NCBI GenBank assembly: GCA_964426875.1
Contig: CAYRSB010000013.1
Coordinates: 1-52,565, forward strand
Direction of reading: 5' to 3'
Length of the DNA stretch: 52,565 bases
From: Caldatribacterium sp964426875
GTDB taxonomy: Bacteria > Atribacterota > Atribacteria > Atribacterales > Caldatribacteriaceae
In this document: positions 7,161-14,943 of the stretch, piece by piece
Position numbering within the stretch: position 1 is the stretch's first letter
How the letters are laid out: each line of letters opens with the position of its first letter
Position numbers and translations under genes: made by a program
The notes under the pieces: generated by a model
Database searches by the model: none
The model's input: the letters and a program-made list of their open reading frames with translations, nothing else
What the model was told of the DNA's origin: nothing

Positions 7161-7186
7161 AAGCGGCAGGGAATTCCCTGCCGCTT
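7161..7186. terminator. perfect 26-bp palindrome, bidirectional terminator
   Basis: AAGCGGCAGGGAA is followed directly by its exact reverse complement, giving a 13-bp stem without a separate loop. Read on the minus strand the stem is followed by TTTTATTTTTTC, so it is a strong intrinsic terminator for the ABM gene. On the plus strand only CGTGTTTC follows, so it ends the BMC operon less efficiently. Confidence 0.85.
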
Positions 7187-7206
7187 CGTGTTTCAAGGAA
7201 CCTCCC

Positions 7207-7986
7207 TTACTTCTCCTTCCCTGTTGGAGCATATTCAAAGTCTATCATCTTCCATCCAGTGAGGTCGATCTTGTCTGTCACCTGAGGAGCAAAGTTGAAC
7301 CACCGTACCAGGTATTCTGCTCCCATGTGGTCCACTTTCCAGACTTTGAAGTTATACCAGTTCTCATAGAACATAATCTTTCGATAGTTTCTGGCCATGG
7401 TGTCCATATCGAGGTTCACATGCATGTCGTACTGGATGCAACCGGGTTCAGTATGGGTGTAAGGAACAAGGGCCAGCATCTCCTTCCAGGCACGATCCTC
7501 ATATCCCTCTTTGACGTCCACCAGTGCCAAGAGAGTGTATTTCTCTTTCGGGTCGGGAAGTTCTCCACCGCGGAAAACTGGGTTGGTCGGAAGGTCCACT
7601 GTCTCCCAGATGGTAAGGTCAATGCTTTCACAGACCTCCTTGGACATCTCAAACCAGGTCTTGAGGTAGGGCATTTCCATGTGCTTGTCCCAATCTTCCC
7701 TGCTCCGCCAGATCTCGTAGAACATGTAACGTCTGGGGTTCTCAACCATGTAGTTATCTTCTTCGGTACCTACATTGATGTGCATCTGGTAGAAGAGGCA
7801 GCCTGGTTCTCTATTGGTGAGAGGAATGAGTTTGAGAAGTTCTTCTCTGGCTACTTCCTCGTATCCCTCCTTGACGTTGACGATGGCGAGGACGACAAAA
7901 TTGCGATTATCACCGGCAAATGCAGTTCCAACACCCCACATTAATACCAACACACCAACCAAAACACCGAGCCAAAGCTTCCTCAC
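7207..7986 (-). CDS. exported protein with two ABM-type (YgiN/LsrG-like) domains
   Basis: This 259-residue protein begins with a Sec signal peptide (VRKLWLGVLVGVLVLMWGVG, ending AFA before GDNRN) and then two alpha/beta-barrel ABM domains at about 30-125 and 145-245. Domain 1 has FVVLAIVNVKEGYEE, NREPGCLFYQMHI and YMFYEIWRSREDWDKHM; domain 2 has YTLLALVDVKEGYEDRAW and EPGCIQYDMHV, so each repeats the family pattern. Such domains oxidise quinols or small metabolites, or bind them, but no specific reaction can be assigned. The GTG at 7986 is chosen because AAAGGAGGG lies 9 nt upstream; the frame is open to 8061. The second half is identical in protein and almost in DNA to the cytoplasmic paralogue at 14071, while the first half has diverged. 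Confidence 0.85.
   Translation of the reverse strand: MRKLWLGVLVGVLVLMWGVGTAFAGDNRNFVVLAIVNVKEGYEEVAREELLKLIPLTNREPGCLFYQMHINVGTEEDNYMVENPRRYMFYEIWRSREDWDKHMEMPYLKTWFEMSKEVCESIDLTIWETVDLPTNPVFRGGELPDPKEKYTLLALVDVKEGYEDRAWKEMLALVPYTHTEPGCIQYDMHVNLDMDTMARNYRKIMFYENWYNFKVWKVDHMGAEYLVRWFNFAPQVTDKIDLTGWKMIDFEYAPTGKEK
7272..7560 (-). repeat. 289-bp inverted repeat, arm 1 (partner 14446-14734)
   Basis: Reading the minus strand from 7560 to 7272 gives exactly the plus-strand sequence 14446-14734; the first differences are at the bases flanking the tract. The segment encodes the second ABM domain of both paralogues. Near identity continues for another 30 bp after one mismatch. The sharp drop upstream of the tract points to gene conversion or a recent partial duplication. 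Confidence 0.9.
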
Positions 7987-8299
7987 TGTTGAACTCCCTC
8001 CTTTAAGGTTTTTCTCTTGAAGTGCGGTTGAAGAAATATAAGGCGCCGTTAGGTGACACATTCCTGGTCTTACTGTAACATCACCCTCCTTTCTTTGGAA
8101 TATTCACTCCAAAAATTGATATTCTTTTAACACACTTGTGAGTATAATTATAATGCTAACCGATAAAATGTCAAGGGCTTGGGAGTAAATAATTTTTGGA
8201 GACTGTCTGAGATAACCCGGAATTCAAAAAACAGTCGTCTTTTAACGCCTTGTACTCACCATCAATCGGAGACACAAAAGATACAGAAATAGTGAAAAA
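7987..8299. other. intergenic region between the ABM gene and glpK
   Basis: About 310 bp hold the ABM gene's Shine-Dalgarno, its long 5' leader and its promoter (8147-8174). The part next to glpK (8200-8299) shows no clear hairpin with a T-run, so where the glpK transcript ends is unclear. No coding signal was recognised. Confidence 0.5.
8147..8174 (-). promoter_or_regulatory. sigma-70 promoter of the exported ABM gene
   Basis: On the minus strand TTGACA (8169-8174) and TATAAT (8147-8152) are separated by 16 bp; both hexamers are perfect. Transcription would begin near 8140, leaving a leader of about 150 nt before the GTG at 7986. A leader of that length could hold regulation, but no known riboswitch was recognised. 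Confidence 0.75.
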
Positions 8300-9802
8300 T
8301 TAAACTGCCCAGCGGCGTGCCCGTTCGATGGCTTTCTTCCATCCTGCATAGAGCTCTTCCCGGCGGGAAGGATTCATCGCCGGATCAAAGATTCTGTCCA
8401 CTTTCCATTGAGCGGCGATTTCTTCCTTGCTTTTCCAGAAACCCACACCCAGCCCAGCAAGGTATGCCGCGCCCATGGCTGCCATTTCGGTAATGACCGG
8501 CCGGATTACCGGAACCCCCAGGATGTCTGCCTGAAATTGCATGAGGAAGTTATTTTTAACCGCCCCACCGTCCACGCGAAGAGAACTGAGGGTCTGGCCC
8601 GAGTCAGCAGTCATCGCCTCCAAGACGTCTCGGGTTTGGTATGCCATGGATTCGAGGGTAGCTCGAGCAATGTGTTCCCGAGTGGTACCACGAGTGATGC
8701 CGATGATAAGCCCTCGAGCATACATGTCCCAGTAAGGCGCGCAGAGTCCTGTGAATGCCGGAACGACATACACTCCTCCAGTATCAGGGACAGACTGGGC
8801 CATTGCTTCGGTTTGCGCCGCGTTCTCAATTATCTTGATTCCATCTCGCAGCCATTGAACGGCGGCTCCGCCGATGAAAACTACCCCTTCAAGAGAATAT
8901 TCTATCTTTCCCTCAATGCCCCAGGCCAAATCGGTGGTTAAGCCGTGCTGTGAGAGAATAAAATCCTCACCTATATTCATCATCAAAGCAAGAGCCGTAC
9001 CGTAGGTATTTTTGGCCATCCCGGGCTTAAAACAGGTCTGTCCAAACAGGGCTGCATGCTGATCTCCCGCCACTCCGGCAATCGGTACTTCCTCATTATC
9101 AAAAAGGTCTTTGTTACTCGCTATGGCCATGGTGCCGCTTGATGGCCTGGGCTCGGGAAGGATCTCGCGGGGGATACCCAAAGCATCCAGGAGTTCTTGG
9201 TCCCATTCCAAGTTTCGGACGTTAAAAAGCATTGTACGTGAAGCATTGGAGTAATCGGTAACATGGGCTTGTCCACCACTCAAATTCCACATGAGCCATG
9301 AATCGATACACCCCATAAGGATTTTCCCGCGTTTTGCAAGTTCCATGGCTCCGGGGACATTTTCGAGAATCCATTTGATTTTGGTGGCCGAAAAGTAGGC
9401 GTCGATGGTGAGTCCTGTTTTTCGGCGTACTTTCTCTTCGAGGCCCTGGGCTTTTAGTTCCTCACAAATCGGGGCTGTTCTGCGACATTGCCAGACGATA
9501 GCGTTGTAGATAGGCTGGCCAGTCTCTTTGTCCCAGATAACGGTTGTCTCTCTCTGGTTTGTAATACCGATACTGGCAATCTGAGAAGGACGGACCTTTG
9601 CCTTATCCATGGCCTCTCTGGCACACATTATCGTTGTTTCCCAGTGCTCAAGCGGGTTATGTTCCACCCAGCCGGGCTGGGGATAAATCTGTTGGATCTC
9701 TCGATAAGAACTTGAAGCGATGTTCCCCTCCTGGTCGACAAGAATCACCCTTGTTCCCGTTGTCCCTTGATCGATGGCCATAACGTAATCCTTGCCCACC
9801 AC
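8300..9802 (-). CDS. glpK: glycerol kinase (FGGY family)
   Basis: This 500-residue protein matches GlpK, which phosphorylates glycerol to sn-glycerol 3-phosphate with ATP. It carries AIDQGTTGTRVILVDQEGNI at the N-terminus, YPQPGWVEHNPLEHW, GITNQRETTVIWDKETG, AIVWQCRRT, AGVAGDQHAALFGQ, KNTYGTALALMMNIGE and the FGGY C-terminal signature region DGGAVKNNFLMQFQAD. Length is normal and no residue is obviously missing. It is the third gene of a minus-strand operon behind two alcohol dehydrogenases (24-nt gap), starts at GTG after a GGGGGGAT stretch, and is probably controlled by the promoter at 12012-12040. Close relatives in the FGGY family act on other polyols, so the true substrate could be another triol or tetritol. 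Confidence 0.93.
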   Translation of the reverse strand: MVGKDYVMAIDQGTTGTRVILVDQEGNIASSSYREIQQIYPQPGWVEHNPLEHWETTIMCAREAMDKAKVRPSQIASIGITNQRETTVIWDKETGQPIYNAIVWQCRRTAPICEELKAQGLEEKVRRKTGLTIDAYFSATKIKWILENVPGAMELAKRGKILMGCIDSWLMWNLSGGQAHVTDYSNASRTMLFNVRNLEWDQELLDALGIPREILPEPRPSSGTMAIASNKDLFDNEEVPIAGVAGDQHAALFGQTCFKPGMAKNTYGTALALMMNIGEDFILSQHGLTTDLAWGIEGKIEYSLEGVVFIGGAAVQWLRDGIKIIENAAQTEAMAQSVPDTGGVYVVPAFTGLCAPYWDMYARGLIIGITRGTTREHIARATLESMAYQTRDVLEAMTADSGQTLSSLRVDGGAVKNNFLMQFQADILGVPVIRPVITEMAAMGAAYLAGLGVGFWKSKEEIAAQWKVDRIFDPAMNPSRREELYAGWKKAIERARRWAV

Positions 9803-9826
9803 ATCATCCCCCCAGTTTTGTTGTCT

Positions 9827-10867
9827 TTACGGCCTTATGATAACCTTCAGGGCCTTTCCTTCCCGTACTGCGTTCATGCCGTCCATAATCTGAGAAAGGG
9901 TGTAGACATGTGTTATATATCGGCGAGCCGAAACTTTTCCCTCCGCCAAAAGTTGTAAGGCCAGTCGATTTTGAAGCGCCGTGGAAGCGTGAGCACCAAA
10001 AACCCCAAGTTCTTTGTAATGTATGAGGTTGCTGTCGAGGTGACCCACAGATTTACCCTGTGGGAGCCCACCAAAGAGACTTATTCGTCCTCTTCGTGAA
10101 GTCATCTGAAGTGCCTGATTTTGTGCTTCTCCTGCCGGGCAAGCCACGATACTTACATCAACCCCCAATCCTCCAGTTTGTGACAGGATCTCTTTGACTG
10201 GGTCGGTGGTGCTGCCATCGATGACTGTGACCTCTTTTCCTAAGACAGCAGCATGTTGCAGTCTTTCTGGGACTATATCGATGAGGAAAACTCGAGATGC
10301 CCCCTTCAGTAAGGCCAGTTCTGCGTGAAAAAGACCGATGACACCCGCACCGATAATGGCAACGCTTTGCCCAAGACCTATACCTAAGAAACTCTGCCCA
10401 TTGATACAGCAAGCGAGAGGCTCAGCCAGGGCGGCTTCCTCAAAATCCAGACCGGGAGGTATTCGGTTTACATGGCCCTGTCGTACTGCTTTCGCTGGCA
10501 CGACCATGAACTCCGCGAAGCCTCCGTCAAATTCAAAGCCAATGGTCTCAAGATTAGCACACATGTTGGTGTTTCCCAGGCGGCAGTACTCACACTTTCC
10601 ACAACCTATGGCCGGAGCCACCGTGACCGCTTCTCCGACCCGGTAATCCGACACATCTGCACCTACTTCTGCGATTGTTCCTGCCACCTCGTGTCCGAGT
10701 ACCCTTGGGGGCTTAACATGAGCGCTGCCGTGCCAAAACGTCCTCACATCGGACCCACAAATGGCACACGCTTCCACACGTACAAGCAATCCCTCTTTTT
10801 CGATCCTTGGTTTGGGGATCTCTTCCACTGCCATATGGCCGATTTCTTTCATCACCGCTGCCTTCAC
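9827..10867 (-). CDS. zinc-dependent alcohol/polyol dehydrogenase (MDR family)
   Basis: This 346-residue medium-chain dehydrogenase probably oxidises a sugar alcohol or related secondary alcohol with NAD(P)+. Catalytic-zinc residues are visible in CAICGSDVRTFWHG and GHEVAG, and the structural zinc site in CGKCEYCRLGNTNMC. The Rossmann motif is VAIIGAGVIGLFHAELA, with an acidic residue after the second strand (FLIDIVPERLQ) favouring NAD. The GTG at 10867 follows AAAGGAGG by 8 nt; the frame is open to 10954 but those residues are not family-like. It is 13 nt downstream of a second dehydrogenase of the same family and 24 nt upstream of glpK. The substrate is not evident. Confidence 0.88.
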   Translation of the reverse strand: MKAAVMKEIGHMAVEEIPKPRIEKEGLLVRVEACAICGSDVRTFWHGSAHVKPPRVLGHEVAGTIAEVGADVSDYRVGEAVTVAPAIGCGKCEYCRLGNTNMCANLETIGFEFDGGFAEFMVVPAKAVRQGHVNRIPPGLDFEEAALAEPLACCINGQSFLGIGLGQSVAIIGAGVIGLFHAELALLKGASRVFLIDIVPERLQHAAVLGKEVTVIDGSTTDPVKEILSQTGGLGVDVSIVACPAGEAQNQALQMTSRRGRISLFGGLPQGKSVGHLDSNLIHYKELGVFGAHASTALQNRLALQLLAEGKVSARRYITHVYTLSQIMDGMNAVREGKALKVIIRP

Positions 10868-10880
10868 CGAAGAGCCTCCT

Positions 10881-11933
10881 TTATGGAAGGAAGAGGACCT
10901 TGCTGAAAAACTCTTCTCTTTTCCAGAGTCGATGGAAAACGTCTGGGGCTTCATCGAGGTGGAAACGATGACTGATGACGGGCTTACACCTCACACGACC
11001 CAAAGCCATGAAACGCAGAGCGAGCCCCCACTCATTGATTGGGTGGGGGGAGGCTAAGGAGTTCCAGGCCCCTATAATCCGGAGTTCCTTTCTCAAAAGA
11101 CCGTCTAAGGCTTTCACGGGAATCAAAAGGTCTTTGTAGGAGATACCGCAGAAGACTACCGTACCCTCTTTTCGCGCCATACGCAAGCTCTGTTCCTGGG
11201 TGATCGGAGACCCAACGATCTCAATGACTTTGTGGGCACCCTTACCTTCAGTCTGCTTCAGCACAAAGTCTACCGGATCGACTACTTTTGCATTGATCAC
11301 ATGGTCAGCGCCAACCTCTCTTGCAATGGCCAGCTTTTCATTAAAAATGTCGATGGCGAACACCTCTGTTGCTCCCATGGCCCTTGCCCACTGTATGGCA
11401 AAAAGGCCGATAGGACCGACCCCAAGAATTGCGACAGTGTCCCCGGCGCCGACCTGGGCTTGTCGGAGGGCATGGAAAGCAATAGCCACAGGGTCGGTGC
11501 AGGCTCCGGACTCAAAGTCAACCCCTTCTGGAAGTTTCAAAAGATTTACTGCTTCCACAGCGACGTATTCTGCCATCGCCCCGTTGGTACGCGAACCATA
11601 GTAACTGTAGTCGTCGCAGAGGTTATATTTTCCAACCTGACAGTATTCACACGTTCCACAGGGGATGAGAGGGACAACGGTTACTGGATCACCGACTTTG
11701 TAGTCCTTTACCTTCGCTCCTACTTTGGCGATATCCCCGGAGAACTCGTGACCTATGGTCATAGGGTAAGAGTATGTTCCCTTCTCCATCACTCTTCCTG
11801 GGTCCGAGCCACAGACACCCACAGCACGAACCCTGACAAGTACTTGATGGTCGTTGATTTCCGGCACGTTTACCTCTTCTACCCGGAGGTCACCAGGAGC
11901 ATGAAGTCTTACTGCTTTCATCTTTGCAGCCAC
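10881..11933 (-). CDS. zinc-dependent dehydrogenase, polyol (galactitol-1-phosphate/sorbitol) type
   Basis: About 350 residues of MDR dehydrogenase with CGSDPGRVMEKG and GHEFSG (catalytic zinc), CGTCEYCQVGKYNLC (structural zinc) and VAILGVGPIGLFAIQWARA (dinucleotide binding). The region around CGISYKDLLIPVKALDGLLR and GAWNSLASPHPINEW resembles galactitol-1-phosphate 5-dehydrogenases, so a phosphorylated or free polyol is likely. The start is uncertain: AAAGGAG lies 11 nt before a GTG at 11933, used here; the ATG at 11921 would be more usual for the family but its spacing is long. It is the first gene of the operon that continues into the other dehydrogenase and glycerol kinase. Confidence 0.87.
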   Translation of the reverse strand: MAAKMKAVRLHAPGDLRVEEVNVPEINDHQVLVRVRAVGVCGSDPGRVMEKGTYSYPMTIGHEFSGDIAKVGAKVKDYKVGDPVTVVPLIPCGTCEYCQVGKYNLCDDYSYYGSRTNGAMAEYVAVEAVNLLKLPEGVDFESGACTDPVAIAFHALRQAQVGAGDTVAILGVGPIGLFAIQWARAMGATEVFAIDIFNEKLAIAREVGADHVINAKVVDPVDFVLKQTEGKGAHKVIEIVGSPITQEQSLRMARKEGTVVFCGISYKDLLIPVKALDGLLRKELRIIGAWNSLASPHPINEWGLALRFMALGRVRCKPVISHRFHLDEAPDVFHRLWKREEFFSKVLFLP

Positions 11934-12011
11934 CCGTGGCACCGCTCCTTTCTCTATCTTCTGTTGTTTATTAAATCTCATTTTATGATAAAAAAATCTC
12001 AATCCAAGTTC

Positions 12012-12040
12012 ATTATATAATTCTCTCTTAGCCATGTCAA
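12012..12040 (-). promoter_or_regulatory. consensus sigma-70 promoter for the dehydrogenase-glpK operon
   Basis: On the minus strand a perfect TTGACA (12035-12040) and a perfect TATAAT (12012-12017) are 17 bp apart. Transcription should start near 12005, about 70 nt before the first dehydrogenase gene. A promoter this close to consensus is usually held down by a repressor, and a DeoR-family gene lies just on the other side of the same intergenic region. Confidence 0.8.
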
Positions 12041-12189
12041 TGGAGTTCGGACGCTTGCCCCCGATTCTGAAATTATATGTCCTCCTTCTTGAGAAAAATT
12101 CGCTAAAATATTAGAAGGCGATAAATATAAGGGCAAGAACAGAGGGTATGGAAAAGCAGCCACTGCCAGATTGGAATGGAGGATAGGCA

Positions 12190-12966
12190 ATGCGAAAGAG
12201 GGATAGGCTTAACTATATAGGAAGGCAGCTTACCTTAAGCGGTGTAGTCACCATTAAGGACTTGGCCGGACAGTTGGGTGTCTCAAGCATGACCATCAGA
12301 AGGGATCTTCGGGACCTGGCGAAGGAAGGTGTGCTAAAACTCATCCCTGGTGGAGCAGTGCTAAGACGCGAGTCATCCTTGGTAAACGAACAGGAGTATG
12401 CAATCAGTAAGGCACAGTCGCACATGACCACTGAGAAAATCAAAATCTGCCAAAAGGCCGCCTCTTTTATTCAAGAGGGAGACACTATTGTTATCGATAC
12501 CGGCTCGACCACCGAACACCTCCCAAAGTTCATCCCTCAGAATATGAGACTGACCATTGTCTGTTATTGCCTTAATACCCTTTTGAGTGTATACGCTCAT
12601 GACAAAAGTAGCCGAATTATATTCCCCGGGGGCCATTTTCACGAAAATACCCTGATGTTTGAAAGCCCAGAGGGTATATCCCTTATTAAAAAAGTAAGGG
12701 CAAACAAAGCATTCATATCAGCGGCGGGTGTTGAGGAGGAACTCGGGGTTACTTGCGCGAATCTCTACGAGGTGGAAACTAAGAGGGCAATCATAGAATC
12801 CTCCGATACCAGGTTTCTGCTCGTCGATTCTACAAAGTTTGGCAAAGTCACCACTGCCTATTTTGCAGATCTCAGGGAATTCGATGTTGTCATTACGGAC
12901 AGCGGCATTCCAGAGAAGTACCGCAAACTCTTATCAAGGTTGGGTATTCAGTATTATATCGTTTAA
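12190..12966 (+). CDS. DeoR/GlpR-family transcriptional repressor, paralogue 1
   Basis: This 258-residue regulator has the DeoR helix-turn-helix at residues 3-58 (RLNYIGRQLTLSG, LAGQLGVSSMTIRRDLRDLA, LKLIPGGAVLRRES) and a C-terminal sugar-phosphate-sensing domain with DTGSTTEHL, NTLLSVYA and FLLVDSTKFGK. DeoR proteins generally bind near their own genes and release DNA on binding a phosphorylated sugar. It is divergent from the dehydrogenase-glpK operon and upstream of a short-chain dehydrogenase, so both are likely targets. It is closely related to the repressor at 21684, especially in the recognition helix. GGAGG lies 7 nt before the ATG. Confidence 0.93.
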   Translation: MRKRDRLNYIGRQLTLSGVVTIKDLAGQLGVSSMTIRRDLRDLAKEGVLKLIPGGAVLRRESSLVNEQEYAISKAQSHMTTEKIKICQKAASFIQEGDTIVIDTGSTTEHLPKFIPQNMRLTIVCYCLNTLLSVYAHDKSSRIIFPGGHFHENTLMFESPEGISLIKKVRANKAFISAAGVEEELGVTCANLYEVETKRAIIESSDTRFLLVDSTKFGKVTTAYFADLREFDVVITDSGIPEKYRKLLSRLGIQYYIV

Positions 12967-13030
12967 CGGCTTGCACATATTGACTTCGTGAAACGCCCTA
13001 CCTCGAGTCAACTTTTCGGGTGGCAAAATA

Positions 13031-13044
13031 GTTACATTAGTAAC
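13031..13044. promoter_or_regulatory. inverted repeat GTTAC-ATTA-GTAAC, possible operator
   Basis: A perfect 5-bp inverted repeat with a 4-nt centre lies about 100 bp upstream of the dehydrogenase promoter at 13142. It resembles the TTAAC...GTTAA repeat at the other DeoR gene, which makes it a candidate site for these repressors. Its short length makes chance occurrence possible. Confidence 0.35.
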
Positions 13045-13129
13045 GAAATTCTTTGGTAGAAGTTACGAGTCTAAAACACTTTAGAGCAAGTACAGCGATT
13101 TTTAATCGCAGTTTTTGATTTTCTTCTAT

Positions 13130-13170
13130 CCCACGTGGGTATTGACAAATCTGCCAGATGGTTTTATTCT
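13130..13170 (+). promoter_or_regulatory. promoter with adjacent CCCACGTGGG palindrome, upstream of the SDR gene
   Basis: TTGACA (13142-13147) and TATTCT (13165-13170) are spaced by 17 bp and would start transcription near 13177. The perfect 10-bp palindrome CCCACGTGGG (13130-13139) abuts the -35 element on its upstream side, where an activator or repressor could contact polymerase. Confidence 0.6.
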
Positions 13171-13218
13171 GCTTTTGAAAAGTTTAATTCTTATCAAAAA
13201 ATGATACAGGAGGAGCGT

Positions 13219-13959
13219 ATGAGGCTGAAAGACAAGGTTGTCATTGTCACTGGTGGTGGACAAGGGCTTGGGGAGGCTTTCGCAAAGGGCTGCGCAAGTG
13301 AAGGTGCAAGAGTTGCCATCATCGATGTAAATGAAGAGACGGGGAGAAAAGTCGAAAAGGAGATTGGCGGAAATGCAGTCTTTATCCGCACTGATGTCTC
13401 ATCACGGCCGCAGGTCCAGGCAATGGTAGACGAAGTCATGAAGCAGTTTGGCAGGATCGATGTTTTGGTGAACAATGCCGGAGTTCATGCCGGGGGCAAG
13501 TTCTGGGAGGAGAGCGAAGAGATATGGCGGCAGATGTTTGCAGTCAACGTCATGGGAGTGGTACATTGCTCCCAGGCTGTAGTACCAATTATGATGAAGC
13601 AGGGCAAAGGAAAGATTATTAATGTCTCCTCGAAGGCAGCCATTGTGGGCGAACCGTATCACGCTGCTTATTCTGCCTCCAAAGGAGCAGTTCTCTCTCT
13701 CACCAGAGCTATGGCTGCAGAGTTAGCACAGTATGGAATTCGAGTGAACGCTCTCTGTCCCGGTACTACCCTGACCCCTCTTGGACAGTCGGCCCTCGCT
13801 GACCCAGAGCTGAGGAGAGCCCTTGAGAGTGGCATCCCCCTGGGTAGATTGGGTCAACCTGAGGACCATATCGGCTCAGTACTCTACCTGGCCTCAGATG
13901 AATCCGACTGGATGACCGGCCAGATGATTATAGTTGATGGTGGTCTGTCCATGATTTAG
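13219..13959 (+). CDS. short-chain dehydrogenase/reductase (SDR)
   Basis: This 246-residue oxidoreductase is a classical SDR. It has the cofactor motif TGGGQGLGEAFAKG near residue 12, NNAG near 87, the catalytic serine in NVSSKAA and YSASKGA with the catalytic Tyr and Lys, and closes with MIIVDGG. An Asp after the second strand (VAIIDVNEETG) suggests NAD(H) preference. It probably oxidises or reduces a hydroxyl of a sugar or polyol, but substrate cannot be predicted in this family. The ATG at 13219 has an AGGAGGAG 4-11 nt upstream; the frame is open earlier but would cover the promoter. The cytoplasmic ABM protein follows after 111 nt, probably on the same message. Confidence 0.92.
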   Translation: MRLKDKVVIVTGGGQGLGEAFAKGCASEGARVAIIDVNEETGRKVEKEIGGNAVFIRTDVSSRPQVQAMVDEVMKQFGRIDVLVNNAGVHAGGKFWEESEEIWRQMFAVNVMGVVHCSQAVVPIMMKQGKGKIINVSSKAAIVGEPYHAAYSASKGAVLSLTRAMAAELAQYGIRVNALCPGTTLTPLGQSALADPELRRALESGIPLGRLGQPEDHIGSVLYLASDESDWMTGQMIIVDGGLSMI

Positions 13960-14070
13960 CCCTGATTAGAGTTGAGATGAATGACGTCCGTGTTCGGTGT
14001 CGATTTTCTTGCGCTTTGAACATGGGGACAGAGGTTTGGTCAAAAGGGATTAAAGAGGAGCTGATGGGAA

Positions 14071-14799
14071 ATGCAGAAAGTCTCGCCTGCTGGTGATAAC
14101 CGAGAGTTGGTTGTTTTATCTCTGAATCGAATTAAAGAGGGTTTTGAAGCAAAGGCCAGACAAGAATTAATGAAACTTATTCCCTTGACCAACAGAGAGC
14201 CAGGCTGCATCTTTTACCAGATGCATGTTAATGTAGGTACGGAAGAAAACAACTATATGGTCGAAAACCCTCGTTTTTACATGTTCTACGAGATTTGGCG
14301 AAGTAGAGCGGATTGGGATAAACACATGGAAATGCCCTACATCAAAAATTGGGCTGGAGTAGCTAAAGAGGTATGTGAAAGCTGGGAACTTTACATTTGG
14401 GAAAGGGTAAATTTGCCTACCAACCCTGTTTTCCGTGGGGGAGAGCTTCCCGACCCGAAAGAGAAATACACTCTCTTGGCACTGGTGGACGTCAAAGAGG
14501 GATATGAGGATCGTGCCTGGAAGGAGATGCTGGCCCTTGTTCCTTACACCCATACTGAACCCGGTTGCATCCAGTACGACATGCATGTGAACCTCGATAT
14601 GGACACCATGGCCAGAAACTATCGAAAGATTATGTTCTATGAGAACTGGTATAACTTCAAAGTCTGGAAAGTGGACCACATGGGAGCAGAATACCTGGTA
14701 CGGTGGTTCAACTTTGCTCCTCAGGTGACAGACAGGATCGACCTCACTGGATGGAAGATGATAGATTATGAACTTGTGGCCAGTGGGAAGGAGAAGTAG
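14071..14799 (+). CDS. cytoplasmic protein with two ABM-type (YgiN/LsrG-like) domains
   Basis: This 242-residue protein is the paralogue of the exported protein at 7207 but has no signal peptide, starting MQKVSPAGDNRELVVLSLN after AGAGGAG. Domain 1 (about 10-105) keeps NREPGCIFYQMHV and YMFYEIWRSRADWDKHMEMP but differs at many positions; domain 2 (about 125-225) is identical in residues to the exported copy apart from one Lys/Arg change near the end. It lies between an SDR and a sugar isomerase, so a role in handling a reactive sugar-derived intermediate (as LsrG does for phospho-AI-2) is possible but unproven. A strong terminator follows. Confidence 0.85.
   Translation: MQKVSPAGDNRELVVLSLNRIKEGFEAKARQELMKLIPLTNREPGCIFYQMHVNVGTEENNYMVENPRFYMFYEIWRSRADWDKHMEMPYIKNWAGVAKEVCESWELYIWERVNLPTNPVFRGGELPDPKEKYTLLALVDVKEGYEDRAWKEMLALVPYTHTEPGCIQYDMHVNLDMDTMARNYRKIMFYENWYNFKVWKVDHMGAEYLVRWFNFAPQVTDRIDLTGWKMIDYELVASGKEK
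14446..14734 (+). repeat. 289-bp inverted repeat, arm 2 (partner 7272-7560)
   Basis: This segment is base-for-base the reverse complement of 7272-7560. The mismatches that bound it are at 14445 and 14735. The two arms are in opposite orientation about 7 kb apart and flank the dehydrogenase-glpK operon, the first DeoR gene and the SDR gene, so recombination between them could invert that block. Confidence 0.9.
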
Positions 14800-14817
14800 G
14801 TACTCTTTGAAGGCCAA

Positions 14818-14846
14818 GGCAGCAGGGAACACCCTGCTGCCTTTTT
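14818..14846 (+). terminator. intrinsic terminator after the cytoplasmic ABM gene
   Basis: The 10-bp stem GGCAGCAGGG (14818-14827) and CCCTGCTGCC (14832-14841), with loop AACA, is followed by TTTTTGTTTT. This is a textbook Rho-independent terminator and ends the SDR-ABM transcript. Confidence 0.9.
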
Positions 14847-14871
14847 GTTTTCGGTCGGACGTTAATAGGTG

Positions 14872-14898
14872 TTGACATGCTGATAAAAGGAAGATAAT
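14872..14898 (+). promoter_or_regulatory. possible promoter of the sugar isomerase gene
   Basis: A perfect TTGACA (14872-14877) is followed by GATAAT (14893-14898), but the spacing of 15 bp is shorter than ideal. It lies between the preceding terminator and the isomerase start, so a promoter is needed here. Confidence 0.45.
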
Positions 14899-14943
14899 CG
14901 TCATGAAGATTCCTCTTAAATACTCGCAGGAAGGGGATAAGAA

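Noticed and set aside
1..7200. Cobalamin riboswitch or B12-dependent diol/ethanolamine enzyme with the PduS-like gene
   Set aside because: No such enzyme gene is present, and the leader before the first gene is too short and lacks recognisable riboswitch elements.
12103..12114. CTAA-AATA-TTAG repeat as a DeoR operator
   Set aside because: It is short, AT-rich and not positioned on the strong promoter at 12012-12040, so chance is likely.
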